Shown here piece by piece: positions 1 to 8,067 of a stretch of DNA of 18,938 nt. The DNA comes from Mariprofundaceae bacterium (GTDB lineage Bacteria; Pseudomonadota; Zetaproteobacteria; Mariprofundales; Mariprofundaceae). Position 1 is the first letter of the stretch, and every line of letters starts with the position of its first letter. The translations under genes and the position numbers were made by a program. The stretch covers positions 1 to 18,938 of the forward strand of contig JAUZQT010000007.1 of assembly GCA_030950825.1 (NCBI GenBank), written 5' to 3'. A model generated the notes under the pieces. The model did no database searches and was not told the origin of the DNA. It worked only from the letters and a program-made list of their open reading frames with translations.

Positions 1-90
1 TACAACTTCGAACGTAGACATCAGGCATTGGATGAAAAAACGCCCGCAGAAATGTATTATGGCGGGCATCAACTGGCTCTTGCGGCATAG
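1..90 (+). CDS. IS3-family transposase (OrfB, integrase core), C-terminal fragment cut by window edge
   Basis: Reading frame 1 is open from the first base to a TAG at 88-90 and encodes 29 residues starting YNFERRHQALDEKTPAEMYY. The pattern Y-N-x-x-R-x-H-Q-A-L-x-x-x-T-P-A-E is the classic C-terminal tail of the IS3-family OrfB / rve integrase core (RNase H-like DDE recombinase), which cuts and joins IS ends. The catalytic residues lie outside the window, so it cannot be judged whether the transposase is intact. The IS right end follows within 100 bases. Confidence 0.85.
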   Translation, partial: YNFERRHQALDEKTPAEMYYGGHQLALAA

Positions 91-190
91 TCTAATATCA
101 AGGGCACTATTGAACGAACACTGAAAAAACAGTACAAGGAAAAGCACTCTTAAATTAACCTATAACCTGTCCTTGACTAGGGGTCCACTT
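1..190 (+). mobile_element. Right-hand end of an IS3-family insertion sequence
   Basis: After the transposase stop at 90 there are about 100 non-coding bases. The presumed terminal sequence, read inward from the right, is AAGTGGACCCCTAGTCAAGG (reverse complement of 171-190), of the G/C-rich GGACCCC type common at IS3-family ends. The boundary at 190 is inferred because base 191 begins a repeat that recurs at 2674-2762 and 11779-11814 without the IS. The left end and the target duplication are outside the window. Confidence 0.6.
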
Positions 191-226
191 CAATCATTAT
201 AACGATTTATGAATAATTCAGGCTAG
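191..226. repeat. Dispersed repeat, copy B (interrupted half-element)
   Basis: CAATCATTATAACGATTTAT followed by GAATAATTCAGGCTA matches 31 of 35 bases of the right arm found at 2674-2762 (reverse complement) and 11779-11814. Only this arm is present; the IS3 end adjoins its inner side, suggesting the IS inserted into the element or recombined with it. The last bases carry the folE stop codon (TAG on the minus strand, 223-225). Confidence 0.75.
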
Positions 227-819
227 TTTTTGTTCATTTGAATCAGTTGAAATAGTTCTGAGCGTGATGATGGATTGTTCAAAAATGCGCCAGTTAATTT
301 GGAGGTGGTGGTCCAAGCATTGGGCTTGTGAACCCCCCTGTTGCACATGCAGAAATGTTGGCATTGAATAATAACAGCGACACCTGCTGGTTTTAAAACC
401 TCTTCAATCGCATGGGCAATCTGCATGGTCAGCTTTTCCTGAACCTGCAAGCGTTTGCTATAACCATCAACAACCCTGGCAAGCTTGGATAGGCCAACAA
501 CACGCCCGTCAGGAATGTAGGCGACATGTGCTTTACCGACAAAGGGTACCATGTGATGTTCGCAATGGCTGTGCAAATCAATATCAGAAACCAGTACCAA
601 TTCATCATAACCATCAACTTCTTCGAAGGTTTTTAATAAATGTTCTTTGGGGTTTTCTTGATAACCCTTAAAATGTTCTTGCATGGCTGATAAAACACGG
701 GCGGGAGTCTCTTGCAAGCCTTCACGTTCAGGGTCATCCCCCAAAAATTCCAGCAATGCACGAATATGTGTCATAGCTTTGCTGTTTTTAGGGTCTTTTA
801 TATCAAAATCTTTCAGCAT
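223..819 (-). CDS. folE: GTP cyclohydrolase I (FolE, type IA)
   Basis: This 198-residue protein opens GTP to 7,8-dihydroneopterin triphosphate, the first step of tetrahydrofolate synthesis, as a cytoplasmic decamer. The family signature SHCEHHMVPFVGKAHVAYIP is present, with zinc ligands expected at C86, H89 and C157; the second motif QHFCMCNRGV lies near 154-163. Length is slightly under E. coli FolE (222 aa) and the fold appears complete. ATG at 819 follows an AAGGATAAGG ribosome-binding stretch. It is the last gene of a minus-strand group (lspA, BFD-like, AI-2E permease, folE), 98 bp after the permease. The stop codon lies in the end of a dispersed repeat, so the last few residues could differ from those of relatives. 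Confidence 0.95.
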   Translation of the reverse strand: MLKDFDIKDPKNSKAMTHIRALLEFLGDDPEREGLQETPARVLSAMQEHFKGYQENPKEHLLKTFEEVDGYDELVLVSDIDLHSHCEHHMVPFVGKAHVAYIPDGRVVGLSKLARVVDGYSKRLQVQEKLTMQIAHAIEEVLKPAGVAVIIQCQHFCMCNRGVHKPNAWTTTSKLTGAFLNNPSSRSELFQLIQMNKN

Positions 820-917
820 GGCCTTATCCTTTGGATGAATGTCGCTTGCAGAGGGCAGAATATTAAAGGCTCAGGGGGGGTGCTTGCAATGCTTCTTCTG
901 GCAAGGTTATTTAAGTT

Positions 918-1976
918 TTATGCTTCTGAGCGTGTTTGTTGTTCAGGTTTCTTCGTAATCGCGACATCTGGGCCCAGTAAAATAGCAAGCCATTGTGTGT
1001 TCGGACTTGCTTCGAAAGCCAGCTTCACAATCATTGTTAAAGGAACCGATAGCAACATCCCCACAGGCCCCAACAGCCAGCCCCAAAATACCAAGGAGAT
1101 AAAGACGATCAGTGTAGAAAGCCCAACGCCTTTACCCATAAAGCGCGGCTCAATCACATTGCCCATGACAATATTCACAACAATATAAACAATGCCTACA
1201 TATAATGCTGTATCCGCGCCCAGTTGTACCAACGCCAATAATACCGCTGGAATGGCCGCAATAATCGAACCAATATTCGGGACATAATTGAACAAAAAAG
1301 CCAATAAACCCCACAGTAATGGGTAGTCTACACCCAACACTGCCAAACAAATGCTAATAACTAGAGCCGTTGCTAGGCTCACCCAGGTTTTGATAACCAA
1401 GTATTGGTTGACGCTGGTGAGGAACTTTGAAACAGCTTTTGTGGATGGTGCGTGCTCGCCAATCAAAGCCCATTTATGAGGTAAAGATAAGGATTCAAAC
1501 AATAAAAAAATAATGGTTAAGATAATGAAAAAGGTGTTGGCCAAAGCGTTGCCAAAGCTTGCCAATAGCTTGCCTGCAAAGCCCATTGCTGCGGCTGGGT
1601 TCAAGGCATCCAGTACTGCTTGACTGGATATATCAATACCCATGCCTGCCAGCCATGCAAGCAGTTGAGTCGTTTGTCCTTTTAAGCGTTCTTGATAGGA
1701 AGGAAGATTTTGTGAGAAGTCGGCCAGAGATGTGCCCACAAAAGCGCTGAGAATACCCCCCAGCAATACCAGACCCAGGGTGACCAGTAAAACTGCACCG
1801 CTTGCAGAGATACCTTTTTTTACCAAATAATGCAGAGGTGGCAAACAAATACAGGCAATAAACAAGGCCAATAATAAAGGCACGATCAGTGAACCCGCCG
1901 CTTGTACACCCGCAATGATAATGACCAAGCATGCAGATGTGATCAAAAATGGGGGATGTTGTTTATTGGTAATCAT
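918..1976 (-). CDS. AI-2E family / PerM-type inner-membrane permease
   Basis: The 352-residue protein is strongly hydrophobic, with about eight predicted membrane segments: two near residues 10-50, one near 55-80, then after a soluble stretch (about 85-140) further helices at about 145-165 and in the block 195-330. The sequence VDYPLLWGLLAFLFNYVPNI followed by GS and the later GNVIEPRFMGKGVGLS is the recognised AI-2E transporter family signature. Family members export various small molecules, and the substrate cannot be predicted here. The ATG at 1976 lies inside the upstream BFD-like gene (14-bp overlap), implying translational coupling. The N-terminus begins in a hydrophobic segment with no cleavable signal. 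Confidence 0.88.
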   Translation of the reverse strand: MITNKQHPPFLITSACLVIIIAGVQAAGSLIVPLLLALFIACICLPPLHYLVKKGISASGAVLLVTLGLVLLGGILSAFVGTSLADFSQNLPSYQERLKGQTTQLLAWLAGMGIDISSQAVLDALNPAAAMGFAGKLLASFGNALANTFFIILTIIFLLFESLSLPHKWALIGEHAPSTKAVSKFLTSVNQYLVIKTWVSLATALVISICLAVLGVDYPLLWGLLAFLFNYVPNIGSIIAAIPAVLLALVQLGADTALYVGIVYIVVNIVMGNVIEPRFMGKGVGLSTLIVFISLVFWGWLLGPVGMLLSVPLTMIVKLAFEASPNTQWLAILLGPDVAITKKPEQQTRSEA

Positions 1977-2166
1977 TCAATCGTGGATCTTCTAAATCAA
2001 AGGCATCTTCGCCTGAAGCGTAGGCCAGTTTCAAATAGGGCAAACAGCCTTCACACTCCTGCCCTGCCCCAGCTTGAATAGCATCGTCAAGTGAGCCTTT
2101 CTCTTTGAGCTTTGCAAATGTTTTACCCAAACATTCGCATCGGTTGACCCTTTCTTCTTCACACAT
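1963..2166 (-). CDS. Small BFD-like [2Fe-2S]-binding protein
   Basis: A 67-residue cytoplasmic protein with four cysteines spaced C10-x-C12 ... C38-x2-C41, the pattern of the bacterioferritin-associated-ferredoxin (BFD) type [2Fe-2S] helix-turn-helix domain. Family members bind one [2Fe-2S] cluster and act as small electron carriers or as modules of oxidoreductases. The acidic tail (about 53-61) resembles nothing I recognise. A GGAG seven bases before the ATG at 2166 supports the start. It lies 12 bp after lspA and overlaps the permease start by 14 bp, so it is almost certainly cotranscribed. Its partner is unknown; no bacterioferritin gene is in the window. Confidence 0.7.
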   Translation of the reverse strand: MCEEERVNRCECLGKTFAKLKEKGSLDDAIQAGAGQECEGCLPYLKLAYASGEDAFDLEDPRLNDYQ

Positions 2167-2178
2167 AAGACACTCCAG

Positions 2179-2661
2179 TCAGTCTTTCTTGAAGCTGGAG
2201 ATTAACAGCAAGACCACAGCAATGGAAATGCAAGCATCGGCAATATTAAAAGCGGGCCAATAATAACCCTCACCATTAATCACAACATGCCATTGAACAA
2301 AATCAACCACATAGCCAAGTGTAAAGCGATCCCAAATATTACCAACCGCTCCCACTAAAATAAGCACAAACAACCAAGATTCAATGCCTTTTGCATTGCG
2401 CTCACGCCACCACCACACGGCTACTATGAGTGCAATACCTATGGTTACACCCAGCAATAAATTGGTGCGCCAAGCATGATCCCAATCAGCAAACATGGAA
2501 AATGCCACGCCAAAATTATGCGCTTTCACCAAGTTGAAAAAGCCATCAATCACAACCATATGGAAAAATGGCATTTGCTGCTCAATCCACCATTTGCTGA
2601 GTTGATCCGCCGCTAAAAGGATCGTAAATAAGCCAATTTGTAAATTTGTACGTGTTAACAT
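2179..2661 (-). CDS. lspA: Prolipoprotein signal peptidase II (LspA)
   Basis: A 160-residue inner-membrane aspartyl peptidase that removes the signal peptide from diacylglyceryl-modified prolipoproteins. Four membrane helices are visible (about 7-25, 65-85, 95-112, 138-156). Conserved blocks are HNFGVAFS (48-55), GAVGNIWDR (104-112), VVDFVQWH (118-125) and FNIADACIS (138-146); D120 and D142 are the expected catalytic pair. The length is normal. AAGAGG sits just before the ATG at 2661. In many proteobacteria lspA directly follows ileS; here the upstream neighbour is instead a MITE-like element and a giant helicase gene. Confidence 0.96.
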   Translation of the reverse strand: MLTRTNLQIGLFTILLAADQLSKWWIEQQMPFFHMVVIDGFFNLVKAHNFGVAFSMFADWDHAWRTNLLLGVTIGIALIVAVWWWRERNAKGIESWLFVLILVGAVGNIWDRFTLGYVVDFVQWHVVINGEGYYWPAFNIADACISIAVVLLLISSFKKD

Positions 2662-2673
2662 TACAACCTCTTC

Positions 2674-2762
2674 TTAACCTGAATAATTCATAAATCGTTG
2701 TGATGATTGCGGATAAAGGGGCAAGCAAGGACACGACAGTATTTGTGAATTATTCAGGTTAA
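2674..2762. mobile_element. 89-bp MITE-like element with perfect 17-bp inverted ends (dispersed repeat copy A)
   Basis: The left end TTAACCTGAATAATTCA (2674-2690) is the exact reverse complement of 2746-2762. The 55-bp interior has no coding capacity. Its 35-40 bp end module recurs at 191-226 and 11779-11814. The element fills the space between the helicase stop codon (2759-2761, inside the right end) and the lspA ribosome-binding site. No transposase for it is visible, so it would be mobilised in trans, if at all. The ends begin TTAA, but no clear target duplication outside them could be made out. Confidence 0.8.
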
Positions 2763-5700
2763 TATACATAACTGTTTTTTTGAAAGCTTATTTCAGGCAG
2801 AATGACATCCCAAACGTTCTGCTTACACCGTTCTTGATAAAAACCTTTTTCTGAATCAGTTTTATATCTACGAATCACAGCGCGGACTTTAATATAACTA
2901 ATTTTCCATCCTTTCTGCTGCCTAGCATTTATATCTGCTTGCATTGCCTTGCTAAACTTTCCAATAGTGCTTCCTTGGCAGTGCAGCAGACCTCCAGCAT
3001 GCACTGTCAGCACGCTTCCTACATCTATATCAGCGGTATGCAATGCTGTGGCAGCGTGACCCACAAAATCCAAAACAATATCAGACATCTTGCAGGGATG
3101 TATATCATATTCTTCATACGTTTCATGCACTGCTATAGAAAGTGATTCAGTTTCAACAGGCAGGCATTTGAACCAAATATAGGCACTATCTTTTTGCATC
3201 AAAATTAGATTTCTTTCTGCACGTGTCATCGCAACATAACGCAGACGCAATTCTTCAAGCTGCTTGTTTGAGGTGTTTTTTCCTGCAAAAACAATGACGG
3301 TATCAAACTCCAAGCCCTTGGCGCTATGCATGGTGCCGAGATGAATCCCTTGCCCCATTTTTTTGCTTTCATCATATGACAGCTCACGAATCTCAGCCCT
3401 CCATTCATAACGGGAACGAACAATTTCTTCTGTATCATGATAAGCATCCAGCCAATACCAAAGAGCTTTTGTGGTTTGATGATCCTGTATGTGCTGCGGT
3501 AGCGTTTTCCATGTTTGGTGTATTTCTGCTGCTGATAAAACACCATCACCATCGAAAACCTTCAACATGGCATGAACTTCTCTTAGTTTGTACCAAGGTA
3601 AGGAGTCTTTTTTGCCTCTAATGCATATTGGTAATGCTTTATTGCGTAGTGCTGGGGCAAGATATTCATAATCATAATGATCGCGGCATAAAATAGCAAT
3701 GCGGTTTGCCGCCATATTTTCTTTTGCTATGAGGTACTGACATATCTCCAAAGCTTTTGCCTGAAGTGAGTACGCATCTCCAGTAAACAAACGAACTTTC
3801 CCATCTTTTGTCTGAGCGCATGGGGTAATCGGATGGTTTTTCTTTAATCGATTTGGATGTTGCTCAATCAAAAGGTTATTGATCGCAACAATCCCCGAAC
3901 TTGAACGATAATTTACTGTCATATACTCAATGTCTGCGTGGTAGTCCTCTTCGAACTGTTGAATATATTTATTATTCGAGCCGTTCCATTCGTAAATATT
4001 CTGATCATCATCACCAACGGCAAACATCGTCAAACGATCTTCCGCAGCATGTAGGGATCGCCCTGCCATGGCAGATAAAAGATCATATTGAGCCTGGTTA
4101 ATATCCTGATACTCATCGACCAAAATATGCTGAAAACCAGCCATGAGTTTACGCCTTAATTCATTGTCTCCATCATCGTCATCCCTTAATAGTTGCTCAG
4201 ATGCCTTGGAGATCAGTTGTTGGCTCCAATCGTGAAACTCATTGGCATTCTCTGGAGGAAACTCCCCCAACAAACGCATAGCCAAGCTATGGTAAGTATG
4301 AATTTCCAAAAAGTAGGCTTGTGAGCCTAGCATGTGACGCGGCCCAAGCAGGTGCCGTAGTTCGGTAACGGTTGAGCGATTAAAGGCTAAAATTAAAATG
4401 CTTTCTGGTTTGATACGCTGCACGCAGACCAGCCATGCAACCCTATGAACCAGAAGTCTTGTTTTGCCTGAACCTGGCCCTGCCAGCACAAGCATATTTT
4501 TTTCCACAGCCTGTTGAACAATGCCTTGTTGAACATCGGATAATACTTGAGGCCCAACAATTGATTCGACGCGTTTAGCTGTTGCAGAGATGTCCAAATC
4601 AGCAAGGTTTTCAGGGAAATATCGCGCCAACATTTTTTCTTCAGATAATTGAAAATAATCATTCAGTAATTGTGTGGCAGCGTCCTCATCCTTTGTGGAC
4701 ATGCGAAGAGCCCATTCGCGCATTAAGTGAATTTGCCTGATTTGCGCCTGATAATGCTCTGCCAGAGGGGTGTATGTGTTGATTGTCGGTTTGTTCTTAT
4801 TTTTGGGGATATGCAGAGTCATGGCTGGATGAAAAATAGCTGCACCACTATCCAGCCCCAAAACCTGGCTTTTTTCTAATGCCAGCAAAGTTTTTTCAGG
4901 CCGCTCTTGGTTTACAGTAAAAGTACGTGTCAGTATGTTTTCATTTAAAGTCTCTTCCAATTCTCCCAGTTTAAATGGCACGCGAAGGTTTTTACCTCTT
5001 TCCCCCACTGGAATTTTATCATAGAGCCAGGCAAGGGAGATATCACTAAAGAGGTGGCGTTGGCGAATATGTTCTTTCGTTTCGACAAATTCTTTTTTCC
5101 AGCGCATTTGGAAACAATCTTTTCCACAGGGCATAATTCTTACCAAATGATCCAACTGTCCCCATAATCCCAGCAATAATAAAATATCATTGGGTAGAAT
5201 ATTGCTCTCGGACGAGGTTTCGCGAAGTTGGTGGCAAGCTTCATATATATTGATTTGAAACGGCTGCTCAATGTCGCCCTGTGCTTTTTCTTGAATCAAT
5301 TCAATAAGTTGTCTCTCTAGTTCAATCAGTCTATTCAAGGCTCTTTTGCTGTCCCCCCTTGTGCGCGCCGCCAGCCAAGCTACCAATGACATATCATGAT
5401 CCATGATTTTCGCATCTTGCAAACATCGAATCCTTCTAAATACATCACGCGCTTCCATGCCTGTTGCCTCGCCGATTTGATCAACATTGATACTTTCGTT
5501 GGCATGGAACTGCATCACAACCATTGCGACCTTTAAACATGCCCGAATATTTGCTTCACTCAGCTTTTGTTGTTGCAGGCATGCTTGAATATTCTCTTTG
5601 CTATGAAGCAAAAAAGTTCCTTCGATGACACCTGTCTTATTTTCTTTGCGCGCAAGAAACTTTTTCTCTTCCAGCCATGCGATAGCGGTGCGAACTTTGG

Positions 5701-7798
5701 TGTCTGCTTGATAATCACGGCCATCAAAAGCAAGTTCAATATCGTCTTCACTCTCGGCATGCCGCAGAATGTCTCCACTGCTTACTTGGATAATATGTGT
5801 ATGATGATCACCTTCTTTTGAAGTCTTGGCTTTTCGACGAATGGTTTCAAACAATGATACAAAATCACGAAATTCAATCTGCTGATTTCGACGCATTTCA
5901 AACTGCTTATCTACATCAGCATCGTTCAATAATAAAATGCACTTTGCGGGCTGGCTATCGCGCCCTGCTCGCCCAGCCTCTTGTAAATAATTTTCAATAG
6001 AATCAGGCATTTGTGCATGAATAACCAAACGAATATTGGCTTTGTCCACCCCCATACCAAAAGCATTGGTGGCAGCCATGATTTTGATATTTCCATGCAT
6101 AAAAGATTGTTGAATGTGCTGCTTTTCTTTTGTATTTCGCCCCGCATGAAAATAATCCGTGGAGCAACCATTATCTGAAAGAAAATTAGCCATGTCTTCA
6201 GTGGCTCGCCGCCGATTACAAAAAATAACAACCGCATCATCACTAATGTACTCTTTGTGACTGTGCAGTAACGCCAATATTTTTTCGCGTTTTTCAGACA
6301 TCGAACAAGGCAAAACCTGATAGCTTAAATTGTTGCGTGTATGACCACCCGATAGCAGGCACATATTCATATTCAAGGTTGTTTTGAAATGTGCCTTTAT
6401 TTCTTTAATAACATCTTGGCGAGCCGTAGCAGTAAAAGCATGTACGGGTGGAACAGCCTGTTCACGGGCTTCAAAAAAATCTTTGATAAATTTGCCAATG
6501 TATAAATAATCAGGTCTGAAATCATGCCCCCACTTGGATAAGCAATGCGCCTCATCAATAATCCACTGAGCAATTTCACGGCTTTTAATGCTTTCAATAA
6601 AAGAGTTGTTTCTTAATTGTTCTGGAGCAATATACAGTAAATGGATGTTCCCCTTACGAATACCTTCCAAAACGGCATGGCGTCGGAGCATACTTAAGCT
6701 GCTATTGAGAGCATCCGCGAATAAATAGCCCTTATCCTTTAATTGTTGCACTTGATCATTCATCAATGATTGTAGTGGGGAGATGATGATGGTTAACATG
6801 CCACGATTGCGCGCCAACATCATGGCAGGTAATTGATAGCATAACGATTTTCCGCCACCCGTAGGTAAAATGGCTAATGTGGCCTGGCCTTTGCATACGG
6901 ATGTAACAATTTGCCTTTGAAGTGGGTTGCCTGGGTTGTCACCTTTACCAAAGTGTCGAAATTGTTTGTAATGAAAGAACTTTTCCAAATTTGTCTCTAA
7001 ATGATGATGCTCTTTGCAGTAACCACAATTTGGTCGCTCACACGAATGGCTGCGAAGCTGATTGAGTATCCCCGCAAGCTCTTTGTGTTGGTGGCGTACC
7101 CAGGCAGGTAATACAGAGTTTGCCCCTGCAATACTCAGCCATGCCAAAGCATAGGCAAATGCACGGTTTTGTTCGGGATCTTTCCCAGCAAGTGTAGGAA
7201 GCAATGGCTCAAGCGCTTTTTGACATATTTTATCAGTACCAAAACTATTCCCAAGGAGATAACTGTTTACTTGTTTATTATTTGGTAGGTTGCCCAAAAG
7301 GCTAGTAAACAGCTGCTTATAAGCATGAGATGTTTTAATCAAACAACGTCCATAAATGCCACTTAAATCTTTTGTTTTTATAAAAGTGTTGCATTGATCT
7401 CTAAATAACTCTTCTGTTTGCTTGCAATCGGCTACGGGGTCGTTTACTGATTCTCGTTGTATCTTATAATCTTTGACGAGGTGGTGGTAAGGGTTTTCTG
7501 GAAATGCCAGAGGGTTAAGAATCAATGTATCAATTAATTTGTCATTTAACTGATCAAACCGTGAATCTTTTTCAAGCAAATACGCCCAATCATACTCTTG
7601 AATATTGTGCCCGATAATACAATTCGCAGAGCTGATAAGCTCAAAAAGGGAATTTAACCCTTCTTCTCGTTTAAATGAACCTGCACGGTAAAACTTTTCT
7701 TTAGTGCCTGGATTCCACGCACCAATTTTAAGAAGGAGATCTGTCTCAGGGTTTATTTCTAAATCTATAAAGACAACATTTTTCAAGAAACTGGTCAT
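2759..7798 (-). CDS. Giant fusion: DEDDh exonuclease-like domain, RecQ helicase, UvrD/PcrA-type helicase
   Basis: One uninterrupted 1679-residue ORF, presumably cytoplasmic and acting on DNA ends, forks or invading DNA. Residues 8-135 resemble a DEDDh 3'-5' exonuclease (FIDLEI with D12/E14; IIGHNIQEYDW with D70; D124), but the usual histidine five residues before D124 is N119. Residues 252-266 hold a C-x4-C-x2-C-x2-HHH putative zinc knuckle. Residues 275-630 are a RecQ SF2 helicase: TGGGKS (313-318), IIDEAHCLSKWGHDF (413-427), FTATARQD, QEAGRAGRD (606-614). A winged-helix-like region and an unassigned linker follow (650-1070). Residues 1080-1535 are an SF1 UvrD helicase: AGPGSGKT (1106-1113), VDEYQD (1227-1232), VGDDDQNIYEW (1261-1271), TMHSAKGLEFD (1489-1499), YVAMTRAERNLIL (1521-1533). 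The last 140 residues are unassigned. The stop codon is inside the MITE end. I know related RecQ-UvrD proteins only as hypothetical long helicases; a defence role is inference. Confidence 0.9.
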   Translation of the reverse strand: MTSFLKNVVFIDLEINPETDLLLKIGAWNPGTKEKFYRAGSFKREEGLNSLFELISSANCIIGHNIQEYDWAYLLEKDSRFDQLNDKLIDTLILNPLAFPENPYHHLVKDYKIQRESVNDPVADCKQTEELFRDQCNTFIKTKDLSGIYGRCLIKTSHAYKQLFTSLLGNLPNNKQVNSYLLGNSFGTDKICQKALEPLLPTLAGKDPEQNRAFAYALAWLSIAGANSVLPAWVRHQHKELAGILNQLRSHSCERPNCGYCKEHHHLETNLEKFFHYKQFRHFGKGDNPGNPLQRQIVTSVCKGQATLAILPTGGGKSLCYQLPAMMLARNRGMLTIIISPLQSLMNDQVQQLKDKGYLFADALNSSLSMLRRHAVLEGIRKGNIHLLYIAPEQLRNNSFIESIKSREIAQWIIDEAHCLSKWGHDFRPDYLYIGKFIKDFFEAREQAVPPVHAFTATARQDVIKEIKAHFKTTLNMNMCLLSGGHTRNNLSYQVLPCSMSEKREKILALLHSHKEYISDDAVVIFCNRRRATEDMANFLSDNGCSTDYFHAGRNTKEKQHIQQSFMHGNIKIMAATNAFGMGVDKANIRLVIHAQMPDSIENYLQEAGRAGRDSQPAKCILLLNDADVDKQFEMRRNQQIEFRDFVSLFETIRRKAKTSKEGDHHTHIIQVSSGDILRHAESEDDIELAFDGRDYQADTKVRTAIAWLEEKKFLARKENKTGVIEGTFLLHSKENIQACLQQQKLSEANIRACLKVAMVVMQFHANESINVDQIGEATGMEARDVFRRIRCLQDAKIMDHDMSLVAWLAARTRGDSKRALNRLIELERQLIELIQEKAQGDIEQPFQINIYEACHQLRETSSESNILPNDILLLLGLWGQLDHLVRIMPCGKDCFQMRWKKEFVETKEHIRQRHLFSDISLAWLYDKIPVGERGKNLRVPFKLGELEETLNENILTRTFTVNQERPEKTLLALEKSQVLGLDSGAAIFHPAMTLHIPKNKNKPTINTYTPLAEHYQAQIRQIHLMREWALRMSTKDEDAATQLLNDYFQLSEEKMLARYFPENLADLDISATAKRVESIVGPQVLSDVQQGIVQQAVEKNMLVLAGPGSGKTRLLVHRVAWLVCVQRIKPESILILAFNRSTVTELRHLLGPRHMLGSQAYFLEIHTYHSLAMRLLGEFPPENANEFHDWSQQLISKASEQLLRDDDDGDNELRRKLMAGFQHILVDEYQDINQAQYDLLSAMAGRSLHAAEDRLTMFAVGDDDQNIYEWNGSNNKYIQQFEEDYHADIEYMTVNYRSSSGIVAINNLLIEQHPNRLKKNHPITPCAQTKDGKVRLFTGDAYSLQAKALEICQYLIAKENMAANRIAILCRDHYDYEYLAPALRNKALPICIRGKKDSLPWYKLREVHAMLKVFDGDGVLSAAEIHQTWKTLPQHIQDHQTTKALWYWLDAYHDTEEIVRSRYEWRAEIRELSYDESKKMGQGIHLGTMHSAKGLEFDTVIVFAGKNTSNKQLEELRLRYVAMTRAERNLILMQKDSAYIWFKCLPVETESLSIAVHETYEEYDIHPCKMSDIVLDFVGHAATALHTADIDVGSVLTVHAGGLLHCQGSTIGKFSKAMQADINARQQKGWKISYIKVRAVIRRYKTDSEKGFYQERCKQNVWDVILPEISFQKNSYVY

Positions 7799-7825
7799 GT
7801 AGTGAATATTCCAGTGAGGTTAGTC

Positions 7826-7835
7826 ACACATGTGT
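7826..7835. promoter_or_regulatory. Perfect 10-bp palindrome upstream of the giant helicase gene
   Basis: ACACATGTGT lies 28 bp before the helicase ATG (minus strand, 7798). A self-complementary decamer at this distance could be an operator overlapping the transcription start. Such palindromes also occur by chance and no promoter hexamers could be assigned confidently. Confidence 0.25.
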
Positions 7836-7849
7836 CATTTGTTTTGATA

Positions 7850-8032
7850 TTAAAATCCATAATGATACCGACACTGGGCAGTCCATATCTCATTACTTTC
7901 GACTTTGTAAACCAAGCGGTGCTCTTTGTGTGTGCCCAGCATGGGCATGATCTTATGAGGTGAAGTCCTCTGTACATATTCTGGGAGCTTATCTGAATTG
8001 ATAACTTTTAAAAGCACTAGGAGGCTGCCCAA
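7850..8032 (-). pseudogene. YoeB-type (Txe/RelE superfamily) toxin remnant
   Basis: The minus-strand frame ends in EHRLVYKVESNEIWTAQCRY followed by HYGF and a TAA at 7850-7852. This matches the C-terminal signature of YoeB ribosome-dependent mRNA interferases (EHRLVY ... CRYHY), including the conserved arginine and the terminal histidine-tyrosine. The preceding residues do not show the usual G-x-P-E-x-L...W-S-R-R-I segment, and the only upstream start is a TTG at 8032. No YefM-like antitoxin is found: its place is taken by the element starting at 8068. I read it as a decayed toxin-antitoxin module. It lies directly upstream of the giant helicase in the same orientation. Confidence 0.6.
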
Positions 8033-8067
8033 GAATAGAGACCGTAGCGAGGAAATACCATTTTGAG

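Noticed and set aside
712..1188. 158-aa plus-strand ORF
   Set aside because: It lies antisense across the folE and permease genes, has no family resemblance and is a shadow frame.
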